Source: an uncultured Nitrosospira sp. (GTDB lineage: Bacteria; Nitrospirota; Nitrospiria; Nitrospirales; Nitrospiraceae). From it: DNA of 64,000 bases. The stretch is taken from positions 1-64,000 of the forward strand of contig CAADGK010000039.1 of NCBI GenBank assembly GCA_900696515.1, given 5' to 3'. Numbering within the stretch: the stretch's first letter is position 1; the number at the start of each line of letters is the position of its first letter. Positions 52,034 through 60,986 of this stretch are shown piece by piece. The notes under the pieces were generated by a model that saw only the letters and a program-made list of their open reading frames with translations, ran no database searches and had not been told where the DNA came from. The position numbers and the translations under genes are program-made.

Positions 52034-52927
52034 ATGGAACTGGGATTTATCGGATTAGGCAAGATGGGCATGAACATGGTCATCCGTCTGCGACGGGATC
52101 AGCACCGCGTGGTCGCCTATGACCGCTCGAACGACCTCATCCAACAGGCCGAAGGCCATGGTTGTGTCGGCTCCACCTCTCTTGCCGATCTCGTGGGCAA
52201 GCTCACCGCACCACGCGCCGTCTGGATCATGGTCCCCTCCGGCGCTCCGACGGAAGAAACGGTCCAAGCCGTGGCGGCCTTGTTGAAACCGGGGGACACG
52301 ATCATCGACGGCGGCAATACCAGATTTCACGACGACGTGCGGCGTGCCGCTGTCTTGCAGAAACAGGGAATCCACTATGTCGACGCGGGAACCAGCGGGG
52401 GCATCTGGGGGCTGAAAGTCGGCTACTGCCTCATGGTCGGCGGGGAAGAAGCCGCCGTTCAACGACTCGCCCCGTTGTTCAAGACCCTCGCCCCGGACAA
52501 TGGATGGGCCCACGTCGGCGCGGTCGGGGCGGGGCACTATGTCAAGATGGTCCACAACGGAATTGAATACAGCATGATGCAAGGCTATGCGGAAGGCTTT
52601 GAGCTGATGTCGAAAAGCGAGTACAAACTGGATCTGGGACGCGTCGCCGATCTCTGGATGCACGGCAGTGTGGTGCGTTCATGGCTGCTGGAACTCGCCG
52701 TGGGTGCACTCAAGCAGGATCCGAAACTCGAACAGTTGAAGGGCTACGTGCAGGATTCCGGGGAAGGACGCTGGATGATCGCCGATGCCATCGAAAAAGA
52801 CGTCCCGGTCCCCACGTTGACGACCGCACTCTTCACGCGGTTTCGCTCGCGTCAAGACCAATCGTTTGCGGAAAAGATGCTGGCGGCCCTCCGCAACGCC
52901 TTCGGCGGTCACGCGGTCCGTCGATAA
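52034..52927 (+). CDS. gnd: 6-phosphogluconate dehydrogenase (short type)
   Basis: A 297-residue oxidative decarboxylase converting 6-phosphogluconate to ribulose 5-phosphate. ELGFIGLGKMGMNMVIRL is the dinucleotide-binding site, GGNTRFHDDVRRA and VGAGHYVKMVHNGIEY carry the substrate-binding and catalytic Lys residues. About 300 residues is typical of the short, often NAD-linked form. ATG 52034 has AAGGAG upstream. zwf follows 27 bases later, making a compact oxidative pentose phosphate operon. Confidence 0.92.
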   Translation: MELGFIGLGKMGMNMVIRLRRDQHRVVAYDRSNDLIQQAEGHGCVGSTSLADLVGKLTAPRAVWIMVPSGAPTEETVQAVAALLKPGDTIIDGGNTRFHDDVRRAAVLQKQGIHYVDAGTSGGIWGLKVGYCLMVGGEEAAVQRLAPLFKTLAPDNGWAHVGAVGAGHYVKMVHNGIEYSMMQGYAEGFELMSKSEYKLDLGRVADLWMHGSVVRSWLLELAVGALKQDPKLEQLKGYVQDSGEGRWMIADAIEKDVPVPTLTTALFTRFRSRQDQSFAEKMLAALRNAFGGHAVRR

Positions 52928-52954
52928 CGAGACGATCCCACTGAGGAGACTTCT

Positions 52955-54502
52955 ATGGCGCCGACGAATGGTCCACGCATCGACATCAATCCTGCTCAGG
53001 AACCGTTGCCACCGGTCGAACCCTGTACCCTCGTCATCTTCGGCGGTTCGGGAGACTTGGCCCGTCGGCGGCTGATCCCTGCCGTCTACAATCTCTTGCT
53101 CGACGGGTTGCTCCCGTCGAACTATGTCGTGCTCGGTCTCGGCCGCACCCCCATGAGCGACGAGGAGTTCCGTTCGGCGGTCCGTGACGGCGTCGTCAAA
53201 CACTCGCGGCAAGCGCTCATCGAGGATACCTGGAACGCATTCTCCCAGCACCTGTTCTACATGGCCGGAGGCAACGACGACACACAGACCTATGCCCGAT
53301 TGAAAGAACGCGTCGAAGAACTGGAGCAGACATTCAAACTCCCGGGGAACCGCATTTTCTATCTCAGCATTCCTCCGAGTTCATTCACCGATGTCTGTGA
53401 AGGGCTTTCCCGCTCAGGACTCGCCGGCACGCCCGGAGCCCGTGCACCGTATACACGCATCATCGTTGAAAAACCGGTCGGGCGCGATCTGGCCTCCGCG
53501 CAAGCCATCAACCAGGTCACCGGCCGGGTCTTTGATGAATCGCAGATTTTCCGGATCGATCATTATCTGGGCAAAGAAACCGTTCAGAATCTCATGGTCG
53601 TCCGATTTGCCAACAGCATCTTTGAACCGATCTGGAACCACAAGTATGTCGACCACGTCCAGATCACCGTCAGCGAGGCCGAAGGGGTCGGAACGAGAGC
53701 CACCTACTACGAAGAGGCGGGCGCGCTTCGGGACATGATTCAGAATCATCTCCTCCAGCTGCTCTGCCTGGTGGCCATGGAACCGCCCTATTCGCTGGAC
53801 CCCAACGTCGTGCGCAATGCCAAGATGGAAGTCCTCCGCTGCCTGCGACCCATCACAACCAAAGATGTGGACACCTGCACCGTGCGGGCGCAATACACGG
53901 AGGGAAAAGTTCACGGAACCCCAGTGCCGGGCTATCGACGTGAAAAAGGCGTCAAGCCCGACTCCACGACCGAAACCTATGTGGCGATAAAATGTTTCGT
54001 CGAGAACTGGCGCTGGTCGGGAGTCCCTTTCTATCTGCGTACCGGGAAAGCGCTGCCCTTGCGGGCGAGCGAAGTCGCGGTCCAATTCAAAGAAATCCCG
54101 CAAATCCTCTTCAACGCCAACCAGCAGAATCCCCAAGCTCCGAACGTCTTGGCCTTGAAGATTCAGCCGGAAGAAGGGTTATCCCTCCGGATCGTTTCAC
54201 GGGTGCCCGGCACGCGCGCGCAAACCCATCCGGTAGAAATGAACTTCAAGTATGGCGAAGTCTTCGGCCGCCCCTCTCCGGAGGCCTACGAGCGCCTGCT
54301 GCTCGACGTCATGGCGGGGGATGCATCCCGCTTTATGCGACGGGACGCCGTGGAAGCGTCATGGGCCTGGATCACCCAGATCCTCGAAGCCTGGGACAAA
54401 TCGGGACAGCGATGGCTCCCTGAATACCAAGCCGGCACCTGGGGGCCGGTTGAAGCCGATCGCCTGATCCAACACGACGGTCGCACCTGGCGGATCCTGT
54501 AA
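52955..54502 (+). CDS. zwf: Glucose-6-phosphate 1-dehydrogenase
   Basis: A 515-residue enzyme oxidising glucose 6-phosphate to 6-phosphogluconolactone with reduction of NADP or NAD. VIFGGSGDLARRRLIPAVYN is the coenzyme site, IFRIDHYLGKETVQNLM the substrate-binding, active-site block (RIDHYLGKE), and PFYLRTGKALP a further conserved motif. Length is normal. It follows gnd closely on the same strand, but no pgl (lactonase) gene is adjacent in the window. Confidence 0.95.
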   Translation: MAPTNGPRIDINPAQEPLPPVEPCTLVIFGGSGDLARRRLIPAVYNLLLDGLLPSNYVVLGLGRTPMSDEEFRSAVRDGVVKHSRQALIEDTWNAFSQHLFYMAGGNDDTQTYARLKERVEELEQTFKLPGNRIFYLSIPPSSFTDVCEGLSRSGLAGTPGARAPYTRIIVEKPVGRDLASAQAINQVTGRVFDESQIFRIDHYLGKETVQNLMVVRFANSIFEPIWNHKYVDHVQITVSEAEGVGTRATYYEEAGALRDMIQNHLLQLLCLVAMEPPYSLDPNVVRNAKMEVLRCLRPITTKDVDTCTVRAQYTEGKVHGTPVPGYRREKGVKPDSTTETYVAIKCFVENWRWSGVPFYLRTGKALPLRASEVAVQFKEIPQILFNANQQNPQAPNVLALKIQPEEGLSLRIVSRVPGTRAQTHPVEMNFKYGEVFGRPSPEAYERLLLDVMAGDASRFMRRDAVEASWAWITQILEAWDKSGQRWLPEYQAGTWGPVEADRLIQHDGRTWRIL

Positions 54503-54523
54503 ACGGCGCTCGAACTATCACAA

Positions 54524-54856
54524 TCAGCCGGACAACGCGGATTCAATCTCCGTCCGTATGGCTTCTTTCTTCCCCAGCCCTCCGATGAAGCCGGCAAATT
54601 CGCCGTTCCGATAGAGCGCCAGTGCCGGCAGGGATGAGACTTCCAACTCTGCTGGGATCTGAAACTGTTCGTCCACATTCATGGTACAGATCAGGATCTG
54701 CTCACCCAGGTCCCGTTGCAATTGCTCCAACTCTTTCATCAGCGCGCGGCAATGGCCGCAGCCGGGCTTCCAAAATTCCACCAGCACAGGAACGGAGCTG
54801 GCCTCGACGACCCGATCAAACGCTCGATCGGTCACGGATGGGAGCTTGGAACTCAT
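54524..54856 (-). CDS. Thioredoxin-like protein with CGHC active site
   Basis: A 110-residue thioredoxin-fold protein. VLVEFWKPGCGHCRALMKEL holds a CGHC active site, more oxidising in known proteins than CGPC of classic thioredoxin, and SSLPALALYRNGEFAGFIGG contains the cis-Pro. It has no signal peptide from ATG 54856, so it is cytosolic. The start overlaps the stop of the SGNH hydrolase gene as ATGA, which supports this start and an operon. Confidence 0.85.
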   Translation of the reverse strand: MSSKLPSVTDRAFDRVVEASSVPVLVEFWKPGCGHCRALMKELEQLQRDLGEQILICTMNVDEQFQIPAELEVSSLPALALYRNGEFAGFIGGLGKKEAIRTEIESALSG

Positions 54857-55491
54857 GATGGCACATGTCCCGCCAACAACGGCTTCAGAACCTGTGCCAC
54901 TCGCTCGGCAAAGAGCCGGTAGCCCGCCGTGGTCAGATGAATGCCGTCGTTTGAGTAGCACGCCGCGAGATGGCCGCTCTCAGGCTCCGCCGTCGCCGCG
55001 AACAAATCGACGCAGGCAATCCCCTTCGAATCGGCATGGTCCTGAATCAGCCGGTTCAACCGGCGTCGGCGCCCCACATGCTCTTGGACCCATTCTTGTC
55101 CCTCCCGGCTTCCTGCCGCGTCTTCGACGCGTATCGAAGGAACGGTCACCGGAATCGGCACGCTCCCTATTCGCAAGACCTGGTCGTACATGGCGATGAG
55201 ATTGTCGAGGATATCTCGCGGTGAGGCATCCCATCCGAGATCGTTCGTACCGCCGAGAATTGCGACGTAGTTCGGCTGGTGATCAAGGACATCTCGCCGA
55301 AATCGTCCGACCATCTCCCCCGTCAGCTCGCCGCAAATCCCGCTGACACGAATCTCGACGGCATCACCCAGGTGGGACTGCAGAAACTCCCCGTACGGAG
55401 TGTCTCGTCCGCTCGGATTCTCTCTGGTCGGAGACTGGAACCCTGCAGTCAGACTGTCGCCGAAACAGATCATGAGAGGAGATCGACTCAT
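54853..55491 (-). CDS. SGNH/GDSL hydrolase
   Basis: A 212-residue esterase or lipase-like protein: ICFGDSLTAGF (block I, Ser nucleophile), GICGELTGEM, AILGGTNDLGW (block III) and DGIHLTTAGY (Asp-His of block V). It lacks a signal peptide. Members act as acyl esterases, thioesterases or lysophospholipases; which applies here is unknown. ATG 55491 is chosen because GDSL lies nine residues later. It is coupled to the thioredoxin-like gene downstream. Confidence 0.85.
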   Translation of the reverse strand: MSRSPLMICFGDSLTAGFQSPTRENPSGRDTPYGEFLQSHLGDAVEIRVSGICGELTGEMVGRFRRDVLDHQPNYVAILGGTNDLGWDASPRDILDNLIAMYDQVLRIGSVPIPVTVPSIRVEDAAGSREGQEWVQEHVGRRRRLNRLIQDHADSKGIACVDLFAATAEPESGHLAACYSNDGIHLTTAGYRLFAERVAQVLKPLLAGHVPS

Positions 55492-55621
55492 CGTGCAGAT
55501 TGATTCTACCGATGCCGTCGATGTCATACAAGCCGCCCACACCGCCTCGCTTCATGCACATCATCGCGAGGAATGGTGATTTTCTTGACGAATGCCGGAT
55601 CTGTCGGTAGGTCTTACTCAT

Positions 55622-57472
55622 ATGTCCACGAACATCACGTCGGCGCAGGAGATGCTCGCCGCTGCCGTCGCGGCGCGGGGGGCGGAAGATCCCGAGATCG
55701 TCTCAATCAAGCGCGTCCTGAAACTGCTGGATAAGACCGCCAAATCGAATCGCACCTACGGCGCCACGAATCCGGTCGCGCAGAAGTTTTCACATCAGCT
55801 CTTCGAAGAACTGACCGTCCATCTGACGACCTATTCCAAACTCACCTTTCTCGTCCAGCGAACGGCGCTCCTGTGCAAAGAATACGTCGTCTATCAGGCG
55901 GAACAGGACGGCGGAGGAGAAAGTCTTGCATTTAAGCTGTATGCGGATGGAATCCGTGAATTATCGCTGCATCAGGGCCTGACCGAAGAAGATCTGGGAT
56001 TCTTTCTGGACTCGCTGTGGGGTGGACTTGATCCCGGCAAGGACGATGACGACATTGTGACGCGCATCTGGGAGCGGAACCTCTCGAGCCTCTCCATTGT
56101 CACGGCCGAGGAAGTCGCAAAGGCCTCCGTCGGAAATGAGGGGTATTTTCGCCTGGACGGCGGAATGAGTCTGTCCGATTCGACACTCCGGGAACTCTTG
56201 GATCGCGAGCGACGTCGCGGGCGTGATGGCGGCTCGGGGACCGGAGACGGGGACGGGGCGGAACCAGCGTCCTCAACGACGGGCACCCCGTCCGCCGTCA
56301 GCACCGCCCGCAATCGTTTTCAATCGGGACTCGTCGGCTATGAAGTCACCGAAGATGAACTTGCCTCACTCGCAAGAGAGATTGAGATCGAGAGCCGACA
56401 AGATGCCCTCTCGTACATTCTAGACGCGATGACCGCCATTCTGGTCTCCGAGACATCCCCGGCCTTGCTGACGAAACTGTTCGTCCTGTGGGGCAATGTC
56501 ATCGACTCGCTCCTGCGCGAAGGAAAATGGACGGTGTTGGAGCATGTGGTAAGCCTCTTACATGAAACTGACGCCGTGAGACCGGATATCAGCGAGGAAC
56601 ATAAGCAGCAACTCGCTTCCATTATAGATGGGTTGGGCCGCACCGAACGCATCAAAACCATCGAAACCTATCTCAATCGAAACCCGGATGCCAATGTCGA
56701 AGGGTTATCGACCATTTTGCTCCTGATGAAGCCGGATGCCGTGCCCGCTCTCTGCGCGCTTCTGGCAAATCTCTCCTCGCCGGCACACCAAGCCATCGTG
56801 GTCGAAGCCCTTACCCTGTTGGCAAAAGACAAGCCGGATCTGGTGGTGCGGGGCTTAATGGATCGTCGGCCGGTCTATGTTCGAAATCTCATCTCGATCC
56901 TCCTGAACTGGCATAGTCCCAAATTCGTTGAGCCGATTGAAAAGTTAACCCGGTATCCTGACGCACAGGTCCGGCGTGACGTCGTACGCGCAATCAGCCG
57001 GCTTCGGCCCAATGGCTCCGGGATCAAACTCGTGCCTCTGACCAATGATCAGGATGAAAGCGTGCGGTTTGCCGCCCTCAAGCTTCTCATGTCGGGCCAA
57101 TATACCGCGCCGTTCGCACACTGGTCCCCGCTTCTCTCCGATGACGGCTTCATGGACCGGCCAATCACTGAACGCCGCGGCATCTTCCAGGCCATGCGAG
57201 TCTCGTGTGGGGACGAAGCGGCGCCCTACTGGCAGGGACTCATGACGGGCTGGGCTTGGACCAACCGCAGAAAAAAGGACGAGATTGCGATACTCGCGGC
57301 GGAGACACTCGGAAAACTCGGCACACCCGCGGCGATCGCCGCCTTGGAACGAGGCGCGAAGAAGGGAAGAGCGGCTGTTCGGCAAGCGTGCCGCGTGGCG
57401 TTGATGCACGCGTCGAAACCCGACCGGGACGGACGCCCTGGCTCCCCCCCGACGGATGGAGAACCATCATGA
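55622..57472 (+). CDS. HEAT-repeat-like protein coupled to an HD-GYP protein
   Basis: A 616-residue soluble protein. The N-terminal about 200 residues are helical (FEELTVHLTTYSKLTFLVQR), a Gly/Ser-rich linker lies near 195-235, and the C-terminal 300 residues have HEAT-like helical pairs (PDAQVRRDVVRAISRLRPNG, SVRFAALKLLMSGQY, IAALERGAKKGRAAVRQACR). Its stop overlaps the HD-GYP start as ATGA, so the products very likely act together. No catalytic motif is visible. A signalling scaffold is a reasonable inference. Confidence 0.65.
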   Translation: MSTNITSAQEMLAAAVAARGAEDPEIVSIKRVLKLLDKTAKSNRTYGATNPVAQKFSHQLFEELTVHLTTYSKLTFLVQRTALLCKEYVVYQAEQDGGGESLAFKLYADGIRELSLHQGLTEEDLGFFLDSLWGGLDPGKDDDDIVTRIWERNLSSLSIVTAEEVAKASVGNEGYFRLDGGMSLSDSTLRELLDRERRRGRDGGSGTGDGDGAEPASSTTGTPSAVSTARNRFQSGLVGYEVTEDELASLAREIEIESRQDALSYILDAMTAILVSETSPALLTKLFVLWGNVIDSLLREGKWTVLEHVVSLLHETDAVRPDISEEHKQQLASIIDGLGRTERIKTIETYLNRNPDANVEGLSTILLLMKPDAVPALCALLANLSSPAHQAIVVEALTLLAKDKPDLVVRGLMDRRPVYVRNLISILLNWHSPKFVEPIEKLTRYPDAQVRRDVVRAISRLRPNGSGIKLVPLTNDQDESVRFAALKLLMSGQYTAPFAHWSPLLSDDGFMDRPITERRGIFQAMRVSCGDEAAPYWQGLMTGWAWTNRRKKDEIAILAAETLGKLGTPAAIAALERGAKKGRAAVRQACRVALMHASKPDRDGRPGSPPTDGEPS

Positions 57473-59046
57473 CCGTCCCCAACGCCGCGCAACCGAAGTC
57501 CAAGGTGAAGACCCTACAGACCGAACCGCTCCTGACCCATGAAAAATCCCTGTCTCAAAAAATCGGGCAAGGATCCGAAGCCGGCGACATCCTCGACCAG
57601 CAGCTGGCGATGTTGGGCTTCCAGCTCATCACGCAACTGAATACGCTCATCAAAACGTCGCGCATCCATGGCCGAACGAACACCGCTCTCGACAAGCCGG
57701 TCGAAACCATGCTGACCCTGATCCAGACGCTGGCCGCTGATCAGCCCGTGACACTGCGGATTCAAAATGATTTTCTCTTTCTCGGGGAACGCCATCTCAA
57801 GATCAGCGCGCAACAGATGCTCGTCGCCTCAAGTATCATCGATACCATGGCCAAGTGGAAGATCGGAGGGTTGACCTTCACCTCGTCGACGTCCTCGAAG
57901 GATCTTCGTGCGTTTGCCTATCTGTTCGTGACGCTCGACCCGGCGACAAAGTCACTCGACGAACTTCGACAGGAACTCACGGCCAACGAGGTCACCGCCA
58001 TTCAACTTGAAGAGCCGCGCGAGCTTGCCATCCGGGAGAACCATTCTGAACGGGGAGACGGATCAGCGGCCGGCAATGGATCCGTCTCAAAGATCCATCA
58101 GAAGGCTCAATCGAAGGTCGCCTATGGGAAAGCCGCCACCGAAGTCGGACAGCTGACGCAATCGGTACGCGACGGCGGGACGCTGAACTTCAAGCAGGCG
58201 AAACGAGCCATTCAAAACATCGTGGATCTCATGATGCAGGATGAATCCACGCTGCTGGGTCTCACCACGCTCCGTTGTCACGACCAATATACCCATAACC
58301 ATTCCGTCAACGTCTCTCTCCTGTCGATTGCGCTTGCCAACCGCGCCGGATATCCAAAAGTCGAACTGGCCGACCTCGGATTGGCGGCACTGTTTCATGA
58401 CATGGGGAAAGCCACTATTCCACTCGAGGTCCTGAATAAGCCGGGCGAGTTCACGGAAGACGAATGGACGATGATGCGCAATCATCCCACTGAAGGCGTC
58501 ATGAGTCTCACCCAGCTCCGTGGCATCACCAATCTTCCGGCGCGCATGGTCGCGGCGTCGTTCGAGCACCATATGAACCTGGACTATTCCGGCTATCCCA
58601 AATTAAAAGCACCGTGGAAACTCTCTCTGACCGGCCGCATTCTGATGATCGCGGATTGCTATGACGCAATGACCTCGTCACGCGTCTATCGACGGGAACC
58701 GATCGCTCCATCCAAAGTTTTGAGCATCATGTTCTCAAAGTCCGGCAAGAGTTTTGATCCCACTCTCCTCAAACTCTTCGTCAACTGCGTCGGGATCGTC
58801 CCGATCGGAAGCCTGGTCATGCTGGATACCGACGAACTGGCCGTGGTCCTCAAACCGGCCGCCAACAAAGCCAACGCTGAACGACCGCTGGTCAAAGTGA
58901 TTGCCGACCAGCATGGCGTCTCCGTCGACGACGGACCCGAGCTGGACCTCACGGAACAGGACGAGACCGGTACCTACCGCCACAGCATCATCCGATTGGT
59001 CGACACCACCGAATATAAGATCGATACCAGCCGTTACTTTGTCTGA
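57469..59046 (+). CDS. HD-GYP domain signalling protein
   Basis: A 525-residue cytosolic protein with an unassigned N-terminal region (residues 1-240) and a C-terminal HD-GYP domain. His310-Asp311 of LFHDMGKATIPLEVLN and Gly375-Tyr-Pro of MNLDYSGYPKLKAP are present, so cyclic-di-GMP phosphodiesterase activity is plausible. The HDxGK motif is HDMGK. The tail (VMLDTDELAVVL, ITKVIADQHG-like) is typical of HD-GYP proteins. It lacks a receiver domain. Confidence 0.88.
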   Translation: MTVPNAAQPKSKVKTLQTEPLLTHEKSLSQKIGQGSEAGDILDQQLAMLGFQLITQLNTLIKTSRIHGRTNTALDKPVETMLTLIQTLAADQPVTLRIQNDFLFLGERHLKISAQQMLVASSIIDTMAKWKIGGLTFTSSTSSKDLRAFAYLFVTLDPATKSLDELRQELTANEVTAIQLEEPRELAIRENHSERGDGSAAGNGSVSKIHQKAQSKVAYGKAATEVGQLTQSVRDGGTLNFKQAKRAIQNIVDLMMQDESTLLGLTTLRCHDQYTHNHSVNVSLLSIALANRAGYPKVELADLGLAALFHDMGKATIPLEVLNKPGEFTEDEWTMMRNHPTEGVMSLTQLRGITNLPARMVAASFEHHMNLDYSGYPKLKAPWKLSLTGRILMIADCYDAMTSSRVYRREPIAPSKVLSIMFSKSGKSFDPTLLKLFVNCVGIVPIGSLVMLDTDELAVVLKPAANKANAERPLVKVIADQHGVSVDDGPELDLTEQDETGTYRHSIIRLVDTTEYKIDTSRYFV

Positions 59047-59099
59047 CCGGATCGTCGGCTCGCATGCCGTTCACTTTCTCTGGCTTGACAGGGTGAAAG

Positions 59100-60056
59100 G
59101 TGATCTTCGACAATGCCTTCGTGGCGGATCAGATCTGCATCGAGCGATTGGAGTTCCGTGGCCGTTGCGGCGTGACGATCGAGGAACGCGCGCGCCCGCA
59201 ACCCCTCGCCGTTGATCTGGAGCTGGATTGTCGGCTGCATCAGGCGGGAGCCTCTGACGACCTACGCCACACCATCGACTACGCGGCCGTGGCCCGCCGA
59301 GTCATTGAAGTTGGAACCGGCCGTGAGGCTCAACTGCTGGAATCGATCGCCGAAGAACTTGCCGCCGTCATCTTTGCCGAATTTCCCGTTGATCGGCTCA
59401 AGCTTTGGTTACGCAAATTGCATCCGCCGATCGTCCATATCACCTCATCCGTCGGTATCACACTTGAGCGGACCAGACTCGCCCAGCGGTGGCTTCGTGC
59501 TGATCCATGCCCTGCCAGGTTTCTGGTGCAGCAGCTGGATCGCCTCCCCAAGGGAACGATCCTCGACGTCGCTGCGGGAAGAGGACGGCACTCCCTGTTT
59601 CTCTCATCGCTCGGATACCAGGTCGAGGCCGTCGACCGGGATGAACAGGCTCTCGCGCAGCTGTCGGCCGATGCCCGATCGCGACATCTCGCCGGCGTCA
59701 CGACACAAGCACTCGACCTGGAGTCACCGCATCCGCCGGATCTCGGTGAGGAGCGGTATGACGCCATCCTTGTCTTCTTCTATCTGCATCGGCCGATCTT
59801 TCCGCATCTCTTTCGCGCGCTCAAACCCGGTGGACTGTTCGTCTACGAGACCTTTCTCATCGATCACCACCTCCGCTACCAGCATCCACGGCGTCGGGAG
59901 TTCTGCCTGGACCATGGGGAGCTTTTGAGCCTTACCGCCGGGCTTCGTGTCCTTCATTATGATGAAGGGCTCCATGAAGGGGCTCGAGACGGAGATTCGG
60001 CCTACACTGCGCAACTCGTGGCACAAAAACGTTTCGCTCCGGAAACTTCAGCATGA
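59100..60056 (+). CDS. FolB (dihydroneopterin aldolase)-methyltransferase fusion
   Basis: A 318-residue two-domain protein. Residues about 10-125 match FolB: CGVTIEERARPQPLAVDLEL (catalytic Glu), SDDLRHTIDYAAVARRVIE and LLESIAEELAAVIF, then WLRKLHPPI with the catalytic Lys. Residues about 140-318 form a class I SAM methyltransferase (TILDVAAGRGRHSLFLSSLG, VDRDEQALAQL). FolB normally is a standalone enzyme of folate synthesis. The fused methyltransferase resembles TehB-like proteins, with unknown substrate. GTG 59100 is the start, and the stop overlaps the PHP gene as ATGA. Confidence 0.8.
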   Translation: MIFDNAFVADQICIERLEFRGRCGVTIEERARPQPLAVDLELDCRLHQAGASDDLRHTIDYAAVARRVIEVGTGREAQLLESIAEELAAVIFAEFPVDRLKLWLRKLHPPIVHITSSVGITLERTRLAQRWLRADPCPARFLVQQLDRLPKGTILDVAAGRGRHSLFLSSLGYQVEAVDRDEQALAQLSADARSRHLAGVTTQALDLESPHPPDLGEERYDAILVFFYLHRPIFPHLFRALKPGGLFVYETFLIDHHLRYQHPRRREFCLDHGELLSLTAGLRVLHYDEGLHEGARDGDSAYTAQLVAQKRFAPETSA

Positions 60057-60901
60057 ACCGCGTAGATCTGCACCTCCATACTACTCACTCCGATGGAAGC
60101 TGTACGCCGTCGGAGGTCATCGGCCTCGCACATCAGGCCGGTGTGACAGCCCTCGCCATCACGGATCATGACATCATGACAGGGGTCGCCGAGGCGATCA
60201 CCGCAGGGAACGGGTATGGGATTGAAGTGATCCCAGGTGTTGAGATCAGCTCGGTCATTGGCCAATCGGAGTTGCACATCCTCGGATATTTTCTAGACTG
60301 GCAAGATCCTGCCCTGAATGAACGCTTCACAAGCTTACGAGCCAGCCGGCACCGGCGCAATCCCCAAATCATTGAACGGCTCCAAGCACTCGGAATCGAC
60401 ATCAGCTATGAAGAAGTTCGGGCCCTCGCGGGCAGCGACTCGGTGGGCAGACCTCACATCGCCCGTGCCCTGATGGACAAGCGGGTGGTCTCGTCGGCCA
60501 AGGACGCCTTTGATCGTTTTCTCGCCGATGGAAGACCGGCCTACGTGCCTCGCGAGCTTCCAAGTCCCGCTGAAGCCATCCAATGGATCAAAACAGCCGG
60601 AGGGCTCGCCGTCTTGGCCCATCCGACCTGGGTCAAACTCGCTGGTCGCTCGTTAATCGAGCTGGTCCGGGATCTCAAATCTGCGGGACTCGACGGTATC
60701 GAGGTCTACTACAGCACCCATGCAGCCCGGCAAACCCGTGAGTATTTGAGCCTTGCGCAACAGCTCGGCCTGTTGGTCACCGGAGGAAGCGACTTCCATG
60801 GTCTCACAAAACCCGACATCGATGTCGGAATCGGGAAGGGCTCGCTGCATATCCCCGCCGCGTTGCTGACAAACATGAAGGTGGCTGTGGGACGAGGCTA
60901 G
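60053..60901 (+). CDS. PHP-domain phosphatase (RNase AM/YciV-like)
   Basis: A 282-residue metal-dependent phosphoesterase. DLHLHTTHSDGSCTPSEVI, LAITDHDIMTG, VIPGVEISS, AVLAHPTWVK and VTGGSDFHGLTKP give the full set of PHP metal ligands. Characterised relatives hydrolyse 3',5'-nucleoside bisphosphates or short RNA 5' ends. It is coupled to the FolB-fusion gene by an ATGA overlap, which may be functionally meaningful or just compact packing. Confidence 0.9.
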   Translation: MNRVDLHLHTTHSDGSCTPSEVIGLAHQAGVTALAITDHDIMTGVAEAITAGNGYGIEVIPGVEISSVIGQSELHILGYFLDWQDPALNERFTSLRASRHRRNPQIIERLQALGIDISYEEVRALAGSDSVGRPHIARALMDKRVVSSAKDAFDRFLADGRPAYVPRELPSPAEAIQWIKTAGGLAVLAHPTWVKLAGRSLIELVRDLKSAGLDGIEVYYSTHAARQTREYLSLAQQLGLLVTGGSDFHGLTKPDIDVGIGKGSLHIPAALLTNMKVAVGRG

Positions 60902-60986
60902 GTTCCCGTCCGTCGCGTAATTTCTCCAATCCGTTGACTCCCCTCTCAGATCCGCTAGACTCTGCCTGTCTCTTCGACATACCGCC

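Noticed and set aside
59212-59928. 238-residue plus-strand ORF inside the FolB fusion
   Set aside because: Ser/Arg-rich shadow in a second frame; both FolB and methyltransferase motifs lie in the other frame.
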